This document shows, in pieces, positions 47,601 to 61,294 of a stretch of 62,657 nt of DNA (its first letter is position 1; each line of letters opens with the position of its first letter). This stretch comes from Ophiosphaerella korrae (taxonomy: Eukaryota; Ascomycota; Dothideomycetes; Pleosporales; Phaeosphaeriaceae). The stretch covers positions 1 through 62,657 of the forward strand of contig JALNQF010000242.1 of NCBI GenBank assembly GCA_028456385.1, written 5' to 3'. The position numbers and the translations under genes are program-made. The notes beneath the pieces were generated by a model. It was given only the letters and a program-made list of their open reading frames with translations, was not told the DNA's origin and did not search any database.

Positions 47601-50159
47601 AGGCTATAAAGAGTAAAGATCTTTACGAAACTAGATATACAAAACGTATACTACTAGATTAGAATTAAGAAAGGAGACGAGTAGAAAACAGCGTTTAGAA
47701 CACAATACAGACTATACAAATACTTAGTTATGCTGTTTAGTTTAATAAACGCACTAGCAGCATTCTAGGAGAGAATTAATATAGTACTAAGAGAATACTT
47801 AGACATATTTATATTTGCGTACTTAGACGATATCCTTATATTCTTAGAAATAGAGGAAGAACACGTGCAATATGTGCATAAAGTGCTAAAGAAACTAGTA
47901 GAAGCTAAAATATTTTTTAAGATAAGAAAATGCGAGTTCTATACAAAGGAAATAGATTTCCTTAGATTTATTATTAAACTAGGAAAAATCAAGATTAACC
48001 TAGAAAAGATTAACTTAATTAACAAATAGCTAACACTAAAGAACCTAAAAGAGGTACAACAATTTTATAGGCTAGCTAACTTTTGTAGAAAGTTAATAGT
48101 AAGATACTCTAAAGATATAGAGCTAATTACAAGACTTATAAAAAAAGATACGCTATTTAAATAGATAAAGGAATGCGATAAGGTATTTAAGAGAATAAAA
48201 AAGAAGTTTATAGAAAACCTAGTTATTAGAATGTACAACCTAGAACTACTAGCGATAGTAAAAACAGACGTATTAAACTTAGTCTATAGAATAGTACTAA
48301 TGCAAGAAGACCTAGAGACTAAAAAAGAATACTTAGTTAAATACTTCTCTAAGAAGATGAAAATAGTAGAACTTAATTACCTAATCTATAACAAAGAGAT
48401 GCTAGCAATCTATAAAGTATTTAAATAATAGAGAGTATACCTATAAGGAGTAAAGCACTAGACAAAGGTTTATATAGACTACAAGAATCTTATAGGATTT
48501 ATAACAAATAAAGAGCTATTACAACGCTATACAAGATAGTAGGAGTTTCTATTAATATTTAATATAGAAATAATATATATAAAAGGGAAGGACAACTAAT
48601 TTGTAGATACTCTAAGTAGAAGACTAGACTTATAAGAAGAAGTAAGCGCTACTAGTATAGTTCTAGTTAAGAATAAGGAAGGACATTTAGTCCTAAACAC
48701 ACCTAAGATAGCTGCAACACTTAAGAGGATAAGCAACGAGCTAAATAAATAGATTTAGAAAATAACACAAGAAGCATCTAAAGAAATAGAGAAACTTAAA
48801 ATCTAAGACGGATTTGCATAAGTATATAGAAGAACATATATTCTAGGAAAAATTTAAAGGGAATTTATACGACAATTCTATAAATTGCTAGTATATAGTT
48901 ACTAAGGTATTAAGAAAACATTAGATAGACTACTACGAGATTACTATATTCTAAAAGTAAGATAACTAGTAATAGAGGTACTATAAGACTGTATAGAATA
49001 TTAAAGGAATAAATATAATAGATATGTACTATATAGAATGCTACAACTAGTAGAAGTACTAGAATAACTGTAGGGAGTTATTACAATAGACTTTATTACG
49101 AAGTTACTTAAGTCTAAAGATCTAATATTAGGAGTTAAATATAATAGAATCTTAACAATAGTAAATAAACTTACGAAGTATACATACTTTAGACTATACA
49201 AGGAAAAAAGTAGGATAGAGGTTGCTATACACTAGGTTCTAGAAACTGTAATTAGTTAATATAGACTACTAGATAAAATTATTATAGATAGAGATATACG
49301 ATTTATATTAAAACTATAGGGAACAATAATAGCGCAATTAGGAATACAACACGCAATGTCTATAGCATATTATCTATAAATAGATAGATAATTAGAACGA
49401 ATAAATTAGATAGTAGAATAGTACTTAAGATACTACCTTAACTACAACTAGAACAATTAGGTACAGCTACTACCTATAGCATAATTAGTATACAACAGCG
49501 CAAAGAATATAGTAATAAGAGTATTACCCTTCTTCGCGAACTATGGATTCGAGCCTAATATATATTAGATACTATAGAATTAAATATCTTAGTCCTTAAG
49601 AAGAGAAAACTTTGCTAATAGACTTAGAGATATACACGACTAATTAAGATAGGATACAGAATTCCTGTATAATCGAATAGCAAAGTACTACAACAAGAAG
49701 TATAAGGAAGGACCTTAATTTAGAGAGAGAGAAAAAGTATAGTTAGTACGAAAGAATATTAAAAGCAAACAACCTAGTTTAAAATTAGACTACGTTAAGA
49801 TAAGACTATACAAAATCGAGAAAGAAGTTACACTAGTTATATTTAAATTAAAGCTACTAAACAAGATAAGGATATACCTAACATTCTACGTAGCCCTGCT
49901 AGAACAAGCACTACAAAACGCAGAACTACTAGTATACGAAGTAGATACGTACAGAGAATAGGAAAAATAGGAAGTTAAGAAAATCTTAGCACACTAGTTC
50001 TGCAATAGAAAAAACTACTACCTAGTAAAATAGATAGGTATAGACGAGAAAGGGCAACTATAGGAAGAAATATAGGAACTAGAGGACAATCTTAATTACC
50101 CTAAGAAACTAGAGGACTTCTAAAGTCAAAATCCCCTAGAACGCCTAGTAGCAAACTAA
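44688..50159 (+). pseudogene. gag-pol polyprotein of E6 (about 1,823 codons), RIP-inactivated
   Basis: One frame from ATA (former ATG; 44688) to TAA (50157-50159), 5,472 nt, with in-frame stops almost all TAA/TAG at Gln/Trp sites; one TGA is at 47382. Domains: Gag, codons 1-300; knuckle CFNCSKLGYYTKNC at 305-318 with its His now Tyr, then a second damaged knuckle; protease LIINSRAIRNF near 743 (family LIDSGATRNF, Asp to Asn); reverse transcriptase with intact YLDD at 1045-1048; RNase H about 1180-1300; zinc-binding and core integrase with D1468, D1534 and E1570 (DD35E); chromodomain about 1762-1808 (YYLVKQIGIDEKGQLQEEI; family W now stop). Gag and Pol share one frame, so separation would be by protease alone. 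Confidence 0.93.
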
Positions 50160-50740
50160 GAGAACTAACATTATTACTACTAGATAGAGAGGCGATAGAA
50201 ACGCCTAACATAATAGGAACAACCTCTACTATAGCCTTAAAATTAAGCTTAGACTTAACAAGAGTAGCCTACGCAACAGATTTCTTATTATTTAAGGCCT
50301 TCGTCTTACAAAGACGAACTAAACGAGCGTAATTTTCTACCTACATACTTAGAATACGATTACGTTCTTTTTTAGCCTTAGTAATCTATTTAGACAGTTT
50401 ATCTTAAGTATAGTTAACGGCTCTCCCTGTTATAAATAAGTATAGACGCAAGAATAAGTATTATTAACCTACACTCTACAAGAGACACGCTAGAAAGATT
50501 ACAAGACGCGCAAGCATTAGTACAAATATATACCTTACAAGCCTTACTATATTTTAAAGAAATGTACTCTAGGGGAGGATTTAAAGACTTATAATAGGAA
50601 TAAGAGAATATAGCAACACTGCAACGCAACACATAATCTACTAATTAAAGACGACAAAGAGTAGACTTAGCAGGTATAGAGATAGAGAGTAAAGAACTCT
50701 ATATTAATAAAGAAACTAGGTTAATAACCTTAGCTCTAGG
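50101..50740 (-). pseudogene. Antisense zinc-cluster-like frame of E6
   Basis: On the strand opposite to pol. The longest uninterrupted piece (50414-50632) contains FSYSYYKSLNPPLEYISLKY, ACKVYICTNACASC and SSVSLVEC; Tyr residues at zinc-ligand positions come from TGC/TGT-to-TAC/TAT RIP. The following basic coiled segment DKLSKQITKAKKERNRILSM reads in a frame shifted by +1, and the stop lies at 50101-50103, inside the last 59 nt of pol. Role unknown. Convergent transcription with pol would produce complementary 3' ends. Confidence 0.6.
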
Positions 50741-50776
50741 ATAGACAAACCAAGGTCCGCCTAGAGGGGGAGATAG

Positions 50777-51237
50777 TATTACAGGCGTAATAGAAGAAAT
50801 CGAGATAAAACTAATTAGTCCTAGTCTAGGCGCTAACGAAGTATAAGACGAGTAGGGTAACAACCTCGATTAGGAAACTACCTACAACTAGGACACGTAG
50901 TAGTGATCTATAGTCACGTGCAAATAGATTAGTAGTAATCTATTATAACGTAATAACAGATTAGGGTAATCTATAGTTACGAGCAAACAGATTAGTAGTA
51001 ATCTGTAAGGTCGCACAGACAGATTACTAGTAGTATATAGTTAGTACAATGCGTATTATTAGGATAGTATTAGCAATTCAATCCTTTAACTACAGAACGC
51101 TAATACAAGACAGTTGCAAAACATCTTCTATTGTTTATAGTTATTGTAGATTACCTCTAAGCTTTTACTATTACCTTGTAATCTACTAACCCCCTTTAAG
51201 ACAGGCACCTGTAGTCGATAACAAGAGGCCCGTTACA
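50777..51237 (+). repeat. 3' LTR of E6
   Basis: 461 bp, equal in length to the 5' LTR, ending GCCCGTTACA. Differences between the two are essentially all transitions, so they come from RIP rather than from age. Confidence 0.93.
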
Positions 51238-53349
51238 CGAGTTCTATATAAAAGAAATAGACTTCCTTAGATTTATTATTAAACTAGGAAAGATATAGAT
51301 TAACTCTAATAAGATTAAAGTAATCTAAGAATAGCTAATACTAAAGAACTTACAAGAGGTATAGTAATTTTATAAGCTAGTAAACTTTTATAGAAAGTTT
51401 ATAATAAGATAGTCTAAGCTAATAGAACTTGTATAAAACTTATAAAGAAAGATATAATATTTAAATAGACTAAAGAATATAATAAAGTATTTAGCTCGAT
51501 TAAATAGAAGTTTATAGAGAACCTAGTTATTAGAATATATAACCTAGAACTACTAGTAATAGTAAAGATAGATATATTAAACTTAGTCTATAGAATAGTA
51601 TAAATACAAAAGGATTAGATTATAAAGCAAGAATATCTAGTTAAATACTTCTCTAATAAAATAAAACTCGTAGAGCTTAACTACTTAATATATAATAAAG
51701 AAATACTAGTAATCTATAAAGTATTTAGGTAATAGAGAGTATACTTATAAAGAGTAAAGTATTAAATAAAAGTCTATATAGACTATAGAAACCTTATAGG
51801 ATTTATATTAAATAAAGACTTATTATAATACTATATAAGATAGAAGGATTTAATATTAATATTTAAACTTAAAATATATATACTAAGGGTAAAGACAACT
51901 AATTTAAAGATATCCTAAGTAGAAGACTAGATTTACAAAAAGAAGTAAATACTACTAGTATAGTTATAGTTAAGAATAAAGATAGATATTTAGTTCTAAA
52001 TATACCTAAAATAGCTATAACACTTAAAAGAATAAGTAATAAGCTAGATAAATAAATTTAAAAAGAAATAGAAAAAGCTCCTAAAGAAATAAAAAAACTT
52101 AAGCTCTATAAAAAATATATAAGAGCTTATAGAGGAATATATATCCTAAGTAAAATATAGAGAGTATTTATATAATAGTTTTATAACCTACTAGTATATA
52201 GATACTTAGGTATTAATAAAATACTAGATAGATTACTATAGAATTACTATATACTAAGAGTAAGATTACTAGTAATTAAAGTACTACAAAATTATATAAA
52301 ATATTATAGAAAAAAGTATAGTAGATATATACTATATAGAATGTTACAACTATTTAAAGTACTAAAATAACCTTAGAGAATTATTACAATAGACTTTATT
52401 ATAAAACTACCTAAATTAAAAGATCTAATATTAGGAGCTAAGAATAATAGAATCCTAATAATAGTAAATAAGTTAATAAAGTATTTATACTTTATACTAT
52501 ATATAGAAAAAAGTAAAATAGAGGTTACTATATACAAGGTCCTAGAGACTATAGTTAGCTAGTATAGTATACTAGATAAGATTATTATAGATATAGATAT
52601 AAGATTTATATTAAAATTATAGAGAATAATACTAGTATTATTAGGAATAAAGTATTAAATAGTAGAACAATACTTAAGATACTACTTTAACTATAACTAG
52701 AATAATTAGGTATAGCTACAACCTATAGTATAGCTAGTATATAACAGCGAAAAGAATATAGTAATAAGAGTATTACTATTTTTTATAAACTATAGATTTA
52801 ACTCTAATATATATTAGATACTAAGATTTAAAGTATTTTAGTTTCTAAGAAGAGAAAACTTTACAAATAAATTTAAAGAAATATACAATTAACTATAATA
52901 AGACGTAGAATTTCTATAAGATTAAATAGCAAAGTACTATAATAAGAAATACTAAGAGGGACTCTAATTAAAAAAGAGAGAAAAAGTATAGTTAGTATAA
53001 AAAAATATTAAAAGTAAACAATTAAGTTTAAAACTAGATTACGTTAAGATAAAACTATATAAAGTAGAGAAAAGAGTTACACTAGTTATATTTAAATTAA
53101 GACTACTAGATAAAATAAGGATATACCTAACTTTCTATATAGTACTACAAGAAAAAGTACTATAAGAAGTATAACTACTAGTGTATAAAGTAGATATATA
53201 TAGAGAATAAAAAGACTAAGAAGTTATAAAGATCTTATAATACTAATTCTATAATAGAAGAAATTACTACCTAGTAATATAGATAAGTATAGATAAAAAA
53301 GAGTAACTATAAGAAGATATATAGGAACTAGAAGATAATCTTAATTACT

Positions 53350-54050
53350 TTAAGAAACTAGAAGAGTTCTAAAATTAAAACTCTCTAGTCTACCTAGTAG
53401 TTAATAAAAAAGACCTACGCTACTAGTAGTAGGTAGAGAGATAATAGATGCGCTTAAGGTAGTAGGATCTAGATTAGCCCCTACTATATCCTTAAAGTCT
53501 AGTTTAGATTCTAGAAAAGTAGACTATTTAGTAGACTTTTTATTATTTAAGGCTTTTGTCTTATAAAGCTAAGATAAACAAGCCTAGTTATTAGATAACT
53601 ACGTCTAATTATTAAGAAGTTATAACTAATATTGTTCTATTATATAATAAGAGAGATTATAAAGCTTTTTATACTCCTTTTTAGCTTCTATAATCTATAA
53701 TAATAGTTTTTCTTAAGTATAGTTAATAGCTCTACTTATTATATATAAGTATAGACGCGCAAATAAGTATCTTTAACTTATACTCTACTAGAGATATACC
53801 TAATAAGTTATAAAATAAATAGGTATTAGTATAAATATATACTTTAAAGAAAGATAAACTAATAGAAGGTTTAAGGACTTATAATAAGAATAAGAAAATA
53901 TTATAATACTATAGTGTAATATATAATTAGCTAATTAAAGATAATATAGGGTAGACTTAGTAGGTATATAAATAGAGGATAAAGAACTTAATATTAATAA
54001 AGAAAGTAAGCTAATTATTTTAGCTCTAGGGTAGAGAAATAAGAACCTAC
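53350..54050 (-). pseudogene. Antisense zinc-cluster-like frame of E5
   Basis: Same position, stop at 53350-53352. It has an extra stretch in the coiled segment (around 53590-53690) compared with E6. Strongly RIPed. Confidence 0.45.
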
Positions 54051-54066
54051 CTAAAAGGAGGAATAG

Positions 54067-54316
54067 TATTATAGGGGTAATAGGAGAAATCGAGATAGAA
54101 CTAATTAGTCCTAACTTAGTTACTAACAAAGTATAGGATAAGTAGAGTAATAACCTAGATTAGAAAACTACTTATAATTAGGATACGTAAGTAATCCCTT
54201 AATCTCTTATATATATAGATAAGAATTAAGTATAGATTAATAGATTAGTAATCTATAATCTATAGTTACTAAGACTAGATATAAGTAATAAATTAATAGA
54301 TTAGTAAAGGTATATA
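54067..54316 (+). repeat. 3' LTR of E5, left part
   Basis: TATTATAGGGGTAATAGGAG... up to GGTATATA, interrupted by E7. It continues at 61697. Confidence 0.88.
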
Positions 54317-54713
54317 TATTATAGGCGTAACAAGAGAAATCGAGATAGAACTAATTAGTCTTAACTTAGGTGCTAACGAAGTATAGGACGAGTAGGGTAA
54401 CAACCTTAATTAAGAGACTACTTACAACTAGGATACGTAGTAGTAATCTATAGTTACGTACAAATAGATTAGTAGTAATCTATATTGTTATACAAATAGA
54501 TTACTATAAGTATATAGTTAACAAGATATATATTACTAGGGTAGTATTAGTAATTTAATCTTTTAACTATAGAACGCTAATATAAGATAATTGTAAAATA
54601 TCTTCTATTATTTATAGTTGTTGTAGATTACTATATAAGCTTTTATTATTAACTCCTAATCTACTAATAACTCTAATAGTTATTAGGAAGTCGACCTTAG
54701 TACACTACTTACA
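54317..54713 (+). repeat. 5' LTR of E7
   Basis: TATTATAGGCGTAACAAGAG...ACACTACTTACA, 397 bp; only two CAAATAGATTA...TAATCTAT units, hence the short length. Confidence 0.9.
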
Positions 54714-54774
54714 CCTTACTAATTTAGTTATTGCGAGAAGCGAAGCGTAAGTAGCGTATAGTCTAGCTAACACA

Positions 54775-57700
54775 ATAGTAGAAAGTTTAACTAAACAAGT
54801 AGCTAAAGCACCTATAAGTAGTTATAAGTTAGATAATACTATATAGAAAGTAGTTAGAAAATATATAAACAACTTAATCTCTAAAAAAAAAGATATAAAA
54901 ATAATAATTAACGCCTTAGAAACCTAGAATAAGAAACTTTAGGAGCACGTAAAATAGAACAAAGCTTAGATTAAAGCTATTATTAAAGGATAAAACTAAA
55001 TAGAATTAATTACGTAACGCCTAGAAATAAGTACAATAAAGAAACTACTAAAGATACTTATACTTAAAAAGTTTAATAGAACAAGAGAGAAACTAAGACC
55101 CTTTATAGCGTTAGCACAACTCTAGATAGATATATAAGTACTATACTTTAATATAAAAGAAAAAAAGGTAATATATATTAGAATATACCTTAAAGAAGAT
55201 ATAATAAGATAGTTTAAACTAAATTAGATAGATTACACGATATACGCTCTAATAATATAGAAGGATAAGACTAGAGCTATCTTTAGAAGTTACAAATACT
55301 TTACTAAACAAATAAGAGTAGTATTTAGGGATATAGATATTACCTAATAGGCTAAAGAAAGGCTAGAGAAGCTTACACAAAATAAGAGTATTCTAGAATA
55401 CGTATTATAGTTTAAATAACTATTATAAAATATAGAATAGAATAAGTTAGCTTTAATGTTATAATTTAAAAAAAGACTAAACTTAAAAATCTAATACAAG
55501 ATAATCTACATAGAGAAACCTAGAATACTAGAAGCCCTAAAGTAATAGGCGATATAAATTAATAATAATCTCTAAGAATAGAAGAAGAATAAGTATAGAG
55601 GATCTATCTAGAATTAGGATAAAGGAGAATCTATAATCCTTAACGCTAACAAGGATAAAAAGAAGAAGAAGAATAAAGACTTTACGTACTTTAACTATAG
55701 TAAGAAAGGCTACTACGTAAAAGATTACTAATTATAGAAGAAGAAAGATATAGTATATTATAAATATAGAAAACTAGGATATTTTATAAAAGATTATAGA
55801 AGTAAAGACTATAAGAAAGATAAAGAAGCCTAGTTAAAGATAACTAAAAGTAAGAAGGAAGTACTAAAAGTATAGGCTAAACCTTAAGAGAAGGTAGCTA
55901 GGAGTAAGGAATTATAGTACGTAATACTCTACTAGTCCTTTTATTACAAAGATAACTACTATATATATATCTTTCTAGTAAGTAGAGAGTAGGATAGTTC
56001 TTATAAAAGAATAGAGTAGTAGTAATAAAGAAAAAAAAATAAAAGCGTAGCTAGAAGAAATAGTATACGTAATAGACCTACTAATAGAAGATTTAGAAGG
56101 AGAAGAGCCTTAGATTCTATTAATCTAGGCTAAAGGACTAGTATAAGATAAAGAGACTACTATAGCTCCCTCTAAAAGACTATAAAGAAGTAAGAAATAA
56201 GTTAGTATAAGAGGTATAGAATACGCTTAGTTAACTATATATAGCTATAATAGCTATATAATAATAAATATAGAAGAATAAAATATATAATAGAAGTTTG
56301 TTTAGAAATATTTACTAGTTATAAGTATAGAAGAAGCGTATAAAGACTAGAAAGAACGTAATCGTAAGGAGATAAAATAGTATATAGTTGTAGTAGGAAG
56401 AATACTAATATAAAGAGAATAATAGTTTCTTATAAAAAGAACGTAATAGATTAACAAAGCCTATATACTAAAAGTACTAGTAGTGTACTATATTTTAATA
56501 TAAGAAGCACCTAAAAAAGATAAATACTAGGAAGGGGATAACAAAATAATAAACTCTAAGTACCTAATATACTTTAAAGTGTTATAGCTACTATACCTAG
56601 ACAAGAATTATATTATATATAGAAAACCTAAAGTAAATAACTATATATAGCCTATACGAAAAAGAGGCTATAATTATATAAGAGTAATCTTAGTAGAAGA
56701 TATCTAAGGATAGAAAGTAATACTAGAAGAAGGTTACGTAGTAATAAGGCCTAGACTAAAATTATCTAAGAAATACGTCTAAGGAAGACTATAGTATAAG
56801 TGCACGTACAATAAATATCTAAAGTACAAAGAATATAAACTTAAAGTAAGCCTATAGCCCTAGAGAGATAGATAATTTACAAAATTACTTAAGTAATAGC
56901 TAGAAGGTATAGGAGGCCTATATATCACGAAAATAGGCTCGTACTAAAGAAAAACAGTATAATTAATAATTAATAGTAGAGCTATAAGAAACTTTATATC
57001 TAAAAAGTTTGTAGAAATATAAGGAATACGTTATATAATAAAGAAATACCCCTAATAACTAAGTATAAATAAAGGAAAACTATACTAGGAACCTATTAGG
57101 TTTGAAATAGTTCCCTCTATATTAGAACTAGAAAGAATAATAATTAAGAATATAGCTATAGATATAACAACAATTAATAATAAATAAGATATAATCCTAG
57201 GTATACTATAGTTATAAATAACTAACCTATATATTAATTAGAGAATAGGAAGAATTAACTACTATAGAATAGATATATTAAAGGCTAATATAAGTACCTA
57301 TAAAGGAGAATTCTCTAAAGAATATAAAAAATAGGAAAAATAGCTTATAGAACCTAAAGACTACCTCCTAGAATATTAGCTATAGGACATAATAATAGAC
57401 CTAGAAAAGGATAAGGATGTAAGATAGAGCTTAGTCTATACAAAAATAGAAGAAGAGTCTAAGATTAAACAAGTATTTATAGAAAACGCAATAAAAAAAG
57501 GATAGATATAAGAATCTAAATCTTTAGTAGTATATAGACTTATATTTATAGATAAAAAAGAGATAAGTAATAAAAGACCTTACATAGACTTTAGGAAAAC
57601 TAACGTAATTATAAATAAAAACTAATACTCCTTACTATAAATAGATAAAATATAAGATAGACTATAAAAAGTAAAGATCTTTACAAAATTAGATATCTAA

Positions 57701-60217
57701 AACACCTACTACTAGATTAGAATTAAAGAAGGTAACAAATAGAAAATAGTATTTAGAACGTAATATAAACTATATAAATACCTAGTTATACTATTTAGAC
57801 TTATAAACGCACTAGTAGCTTTCTAAGAAAGAATTAATATAGTACTAAGAGAGTACTTAGACGTATTTACATTTATATACCTAGATAACATCCTTATATT
57901 CTTAGAAATAGAAGAAGAATATATATAATACGTATATAAAGTACTAGAAAAGTTAGTAGAAAATAAACTATTTCTTAAGATAAGAAAATGCGAATTCTAT
58001 ATAATAAAATTAGATTTCCTTAGATTTATTATTAAACTTTAAAAAATAAAGATTAATCTAGAAAAAATTAAGTTAATTAACAAATAGCTAATACTAAAAA
58101 ACCTAAAAGAGGTATAATAATTTTATAGATTAGTAAACTTTTGTAGAAAGCTAATAGTAAGATAGTCTAAAGATATAGAACCTATAATAAAACTTATAAA
58201 GAAAGATATACTATTTAAATAGATAAAAGAATATAAGAAAGTATTTAATAAGATTAAAAAGAAATTTATAGAGAACCTAGTTATTTAAATATATAACCTA
58301 GACCTACTAGTAATAGTAAAAATAAACGTATCTAACTTAGTTTACAGGATAGTACTAATATAGGAAGACCTAAGGACTAAACAAGAACACTTAGTTAAAT
58401 ACTTCTCTAAGAAAATAAAGCTAGTAGAGCTTAACTACCTAATCTATAACAAAGAGATACTAGTAATCTATAAAGTATTTAAATAATAGAGAGTATACTT
58501 ATAAAGAGTAAAGTACTAAACAAAGGTTTATATAAACTATAAGAACCTTATATAATTTATACTAAATAAAGAACTATTATAACGCTATACGAGATAGTAG
58601 GAATTCTTATTAATATTTAACCTAGAAATTATATATATAAAAGAGACAAATAACTAATTTATAGACGCTTTTAGTAGAAGGCTAGACCTATAAGAAGAAG
58701 TAAACGCTACTAGTATAGTTCTAGTTAAGAATAAAGAAGGATATTTAGTCTTAAATATACCTAAAATAGCTGCAATACTTAAAAGAAAGAGTAGCGAGCT
58801 AGATAAATAGATTTAGAAAACAACGCGAGAATTACCTAAAGAAATAGAGAAAATAGAAAACTAAAAAGGATTTGCATAAGCCTATAGAAGGATATATATT
58901 CTAAGAAAAATCTAAAGAGAATTTATATAATAATTCTATAAACTACTAGTATATAGATTCTAAGGTATTAATAAAATATTAGATATACTCCTAAAGGACT
59001 ACTATATCTTAAAGGTAAGATAACTAGTAATAGAAGTACTACAAGACTATATAGAATACTAGAGGAACAAGTATAATAGATACGCACTATATAAGATACT
59101 ATAACTAGTTAAGATACTAGAACAACTATAAGGAGTTATTATAATAGACTTTATTACGAAGCTACCTAAGTTAAAAGACCTAATATTAGGAATTAAATAC
59201 GATAGAATTTTAATAATAGTAGATAAATTTATAAAGTACTTATACTTTAGGCTATATAAAGAGAAAAGCGGTATAGAAGTAGCTATATACTAGGTTCTAG
59301 GAACTATAATTAGTTAATATAGACTACTAGATAGGATAATTATAGATAGAGACGTAAGATTTATATTAAAACTATAGGAAATAATAATAGTATAATTAGG
59401 AATAAAATACATAATATCTATAGTATACTACCTATAAATAGATAGATAATTAGAACGAATAAATTAAATAGTAGAATAGTACTTAAGATACTACCTAAAC
59501 TATAACTAGAATAACTAGGTATAGTTATTACCTATAGTATAGTTAGTATATAATAGTATAAAGAATATAGTAATAGGAGTATTACTTTTCTTTATAAATT
59601 ATAGATTTAACCCTAACGTACACTAAATACTAAAAATTATAGAATCCTAGTCTCTAAAAAGAGAGAACCTTACTAATAGACTTAAGGAAATATATAATTA
59701 ACTTAAATAGGACGTAGAGTTTCTATAAAACTAAATAGTAAAATACTATAATAAAAAATACTAAGAAGGACCTTAATTTAGAGAGGGAGAAAGAGTATAG
59801 TTAGTATAAAAAAACATTAAGAGTAAACAACTAAGTCTAAAACTAGACTACGTTAAGATAAAACTATATAAAATTAAGAAGAAAGTTACACTAGTTATAT
59901 TTAAACTAAAGCTACTAAATAAAATAAGGATATACCTAACCTTTTATATAGTACTACTAAAGATAGTACTATAAAATATAGAACTACTAGTATATAAAGT
60001 AGATATATATAGAGAATAGAAGGAATAAGAAGTTAAAGAAATTCTATAGTACTAGTTTTATAATAGAAGGAACTACTACCTAGTAGAATAGATAGGTATA
60101 GACGAAAAAGGACAACTATAGGAGAAAATATAGAAACTAGAAGACAATCTTAACTACTTTAAGAAACTAAAGGAGTTCTAAAATTAAAACCCTCTAGAGC
60201 GCCTTGTAGTAAACTAA
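54775..60217 (+). pseudogene. gag-pol of E7, RIP-inactivated
   Basis: ATA start (54775) to TAA (60215-60217). Similar to E6 along its whole length, but about 30 bp are missing near 56370 and the total is not a multiple of three. All domains from Gag to chromodomain can be followed; more RIPed than E6 (the RT motif reads YLDN around 57880-57890). Confidence 0.85.
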
Positions 60218-61290
60218 GAAAATTAACGTTACTACTACTAAATAGAGAGGTAATAGGAACGCTTAATATAATAGGAGTAGCTCCTACTATAGCCTTAAAA
60301 TTAAGCTCTAACTTAATAAGAGTAGCTTACGTAATAGACTTCTTATTATTTAAGGCTTTTGTCTTATAAAGATAAATTAGATAAGTATAATTTTTTACTT
60401 ATATACTTAGAATCTAATTACGTTTATTTTTAGCCTTAGTAATCTATTTAGATAGTTTATCTTAAGTATAGTTAATAGCTCTTCTTGTTATAAATAAGTA
60501 TAGACGCGTAAATAAGTATTATTAACCTATATTCTATAAGAGATACGCTAGAGAGTGTTATAGGCGTAACAAGAGAAATCGAGATAGAACTAATTAGCCT
60601 TAATATAGATGCTAACGAAGTATAAGATAAGCGGGGTAATAACCTTAAATAGGAGACTACCTATAACTAGGACACGTAGTAGTAATCTATAATTATGTAC
60701 GAACAAATTAAAGTAATCTATAATAACGCACAAATAGATTAAAGTAATCTATAGTTACGTAGATATAGATTAGTAGTAATCTATACTATTATATAAATAG
60801 ATTAGTATAAGTATATAGTTAATAATATACATATTATTAGGATAGTATTAGTAATTTAATCCTTTAACTATAGAACGCTAGTACAAGATAGTTATAAAAT
60901 ATCTTCTACTATTTATAGTTATTATAGATCCTAACACGAACTTTTGTTATTAACTTACAATCTACTAATACCCCTTAGGTATTAGGAAGTCGACCCTAGT
61001 AACACCTATTATAGAGAGATTATAAGATATACAAGTATTAGTATAAATATATACTTTATAGGCCTTACTATATTTTAAAGAAATATACTCTATAGGAAGA
61101 TTTAAAAATTTATAATAAGAATAAAGAAATATAGTAATACTATAGCGTAATACGTAATCTACTAATTAAAGATAATAAAGAGTAGATTTAGTAGGTATAA
61201 AGGAAGATACGGAACTCTATATTAATAAAGAAACTAGGTTAATAATACTAGCTCTAGGATAGATAAACTAAGATCTATCTAGAGGGGGAG
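60159..61290 (-). pseudogene. Antisense zinc-cluster-like frame of E7, split by E8
   Basis: The coiled half is at 60159-60555 (stop 60159-60161) and the Cys-rich half at 61014-61290; solo LTR E8 lies between them. Matches the E6 frame closely. Confidence 0.5.
60556..61013 (+). mobile_element. E8: solo family-A LTR, heavily RIPed twin of 4688-5145
   Basis: 458 bp, TGTTATAGGCGTAACAAGAG...CACCTATTATA, TSD GAGAG (60551-60555, 61014-61018). Same length and same four-unit array as the un-RIPed copy at 4688-5145, with CA replaced by TA and TG by TA through much of its length. Confidence 0.92.
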
Positions 61291-61294
61291 ATAG

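Larger units (their letters stand above)
44166..51237 (+). mobile_element. E6: best-preserved full-length family-A chromovirus
   Basis: 7,072 bp with two 461-bp LTRs (44166-44626, 50777-51237) and a perfect TSD CGAGT (44161-44165, 51238-51242). It is inserted into the RT region of E5. It has the lowest RIP load of the full-length copies and an uninterrupted frame length. A purine-rich tract AGAGGGGGAGATAG (50764-50776) precedes the 3' LTR as polypurine tract. Confidence 0.95.
40465..53408 (+). pseudogene. gag-pol of E5, RIP-inactivated, split by two insertions
   Basis: The mutated start is ATA at 40465; the end corresponds to about 53406-53408, where the stop has itself been altered to AAA. 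Insertion of LTR F cuts the protease-RT linker; E6 cuts RT after YLDD, between KIRKY and EFYIKEIDFLRF. The remaining frame is not a multiple of three. The knuckle region (41380-41480) has lost most Cys/His to Tyr. Confidence 0.8.

Noticed and set aside
48231..48428. 65-residue open frame as a small gene
   Set aside because: It is an uninterrupted piece of the E6 RNase H region in the gag-pol frame, not a gene of its own.
44688..50159. A ciliate-like code in which TAA and TAG mean glutamine
   Set aside because: Reading TAA/TAG as Gln gives beautiful continuous gag-pol proteins, but the un-RIPed LTR copy shows directly that CA has become TA here. Some of these stops replace Trp rather than Gln, and His and Cys codons are altered in the same way. 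RIP explains all of it.
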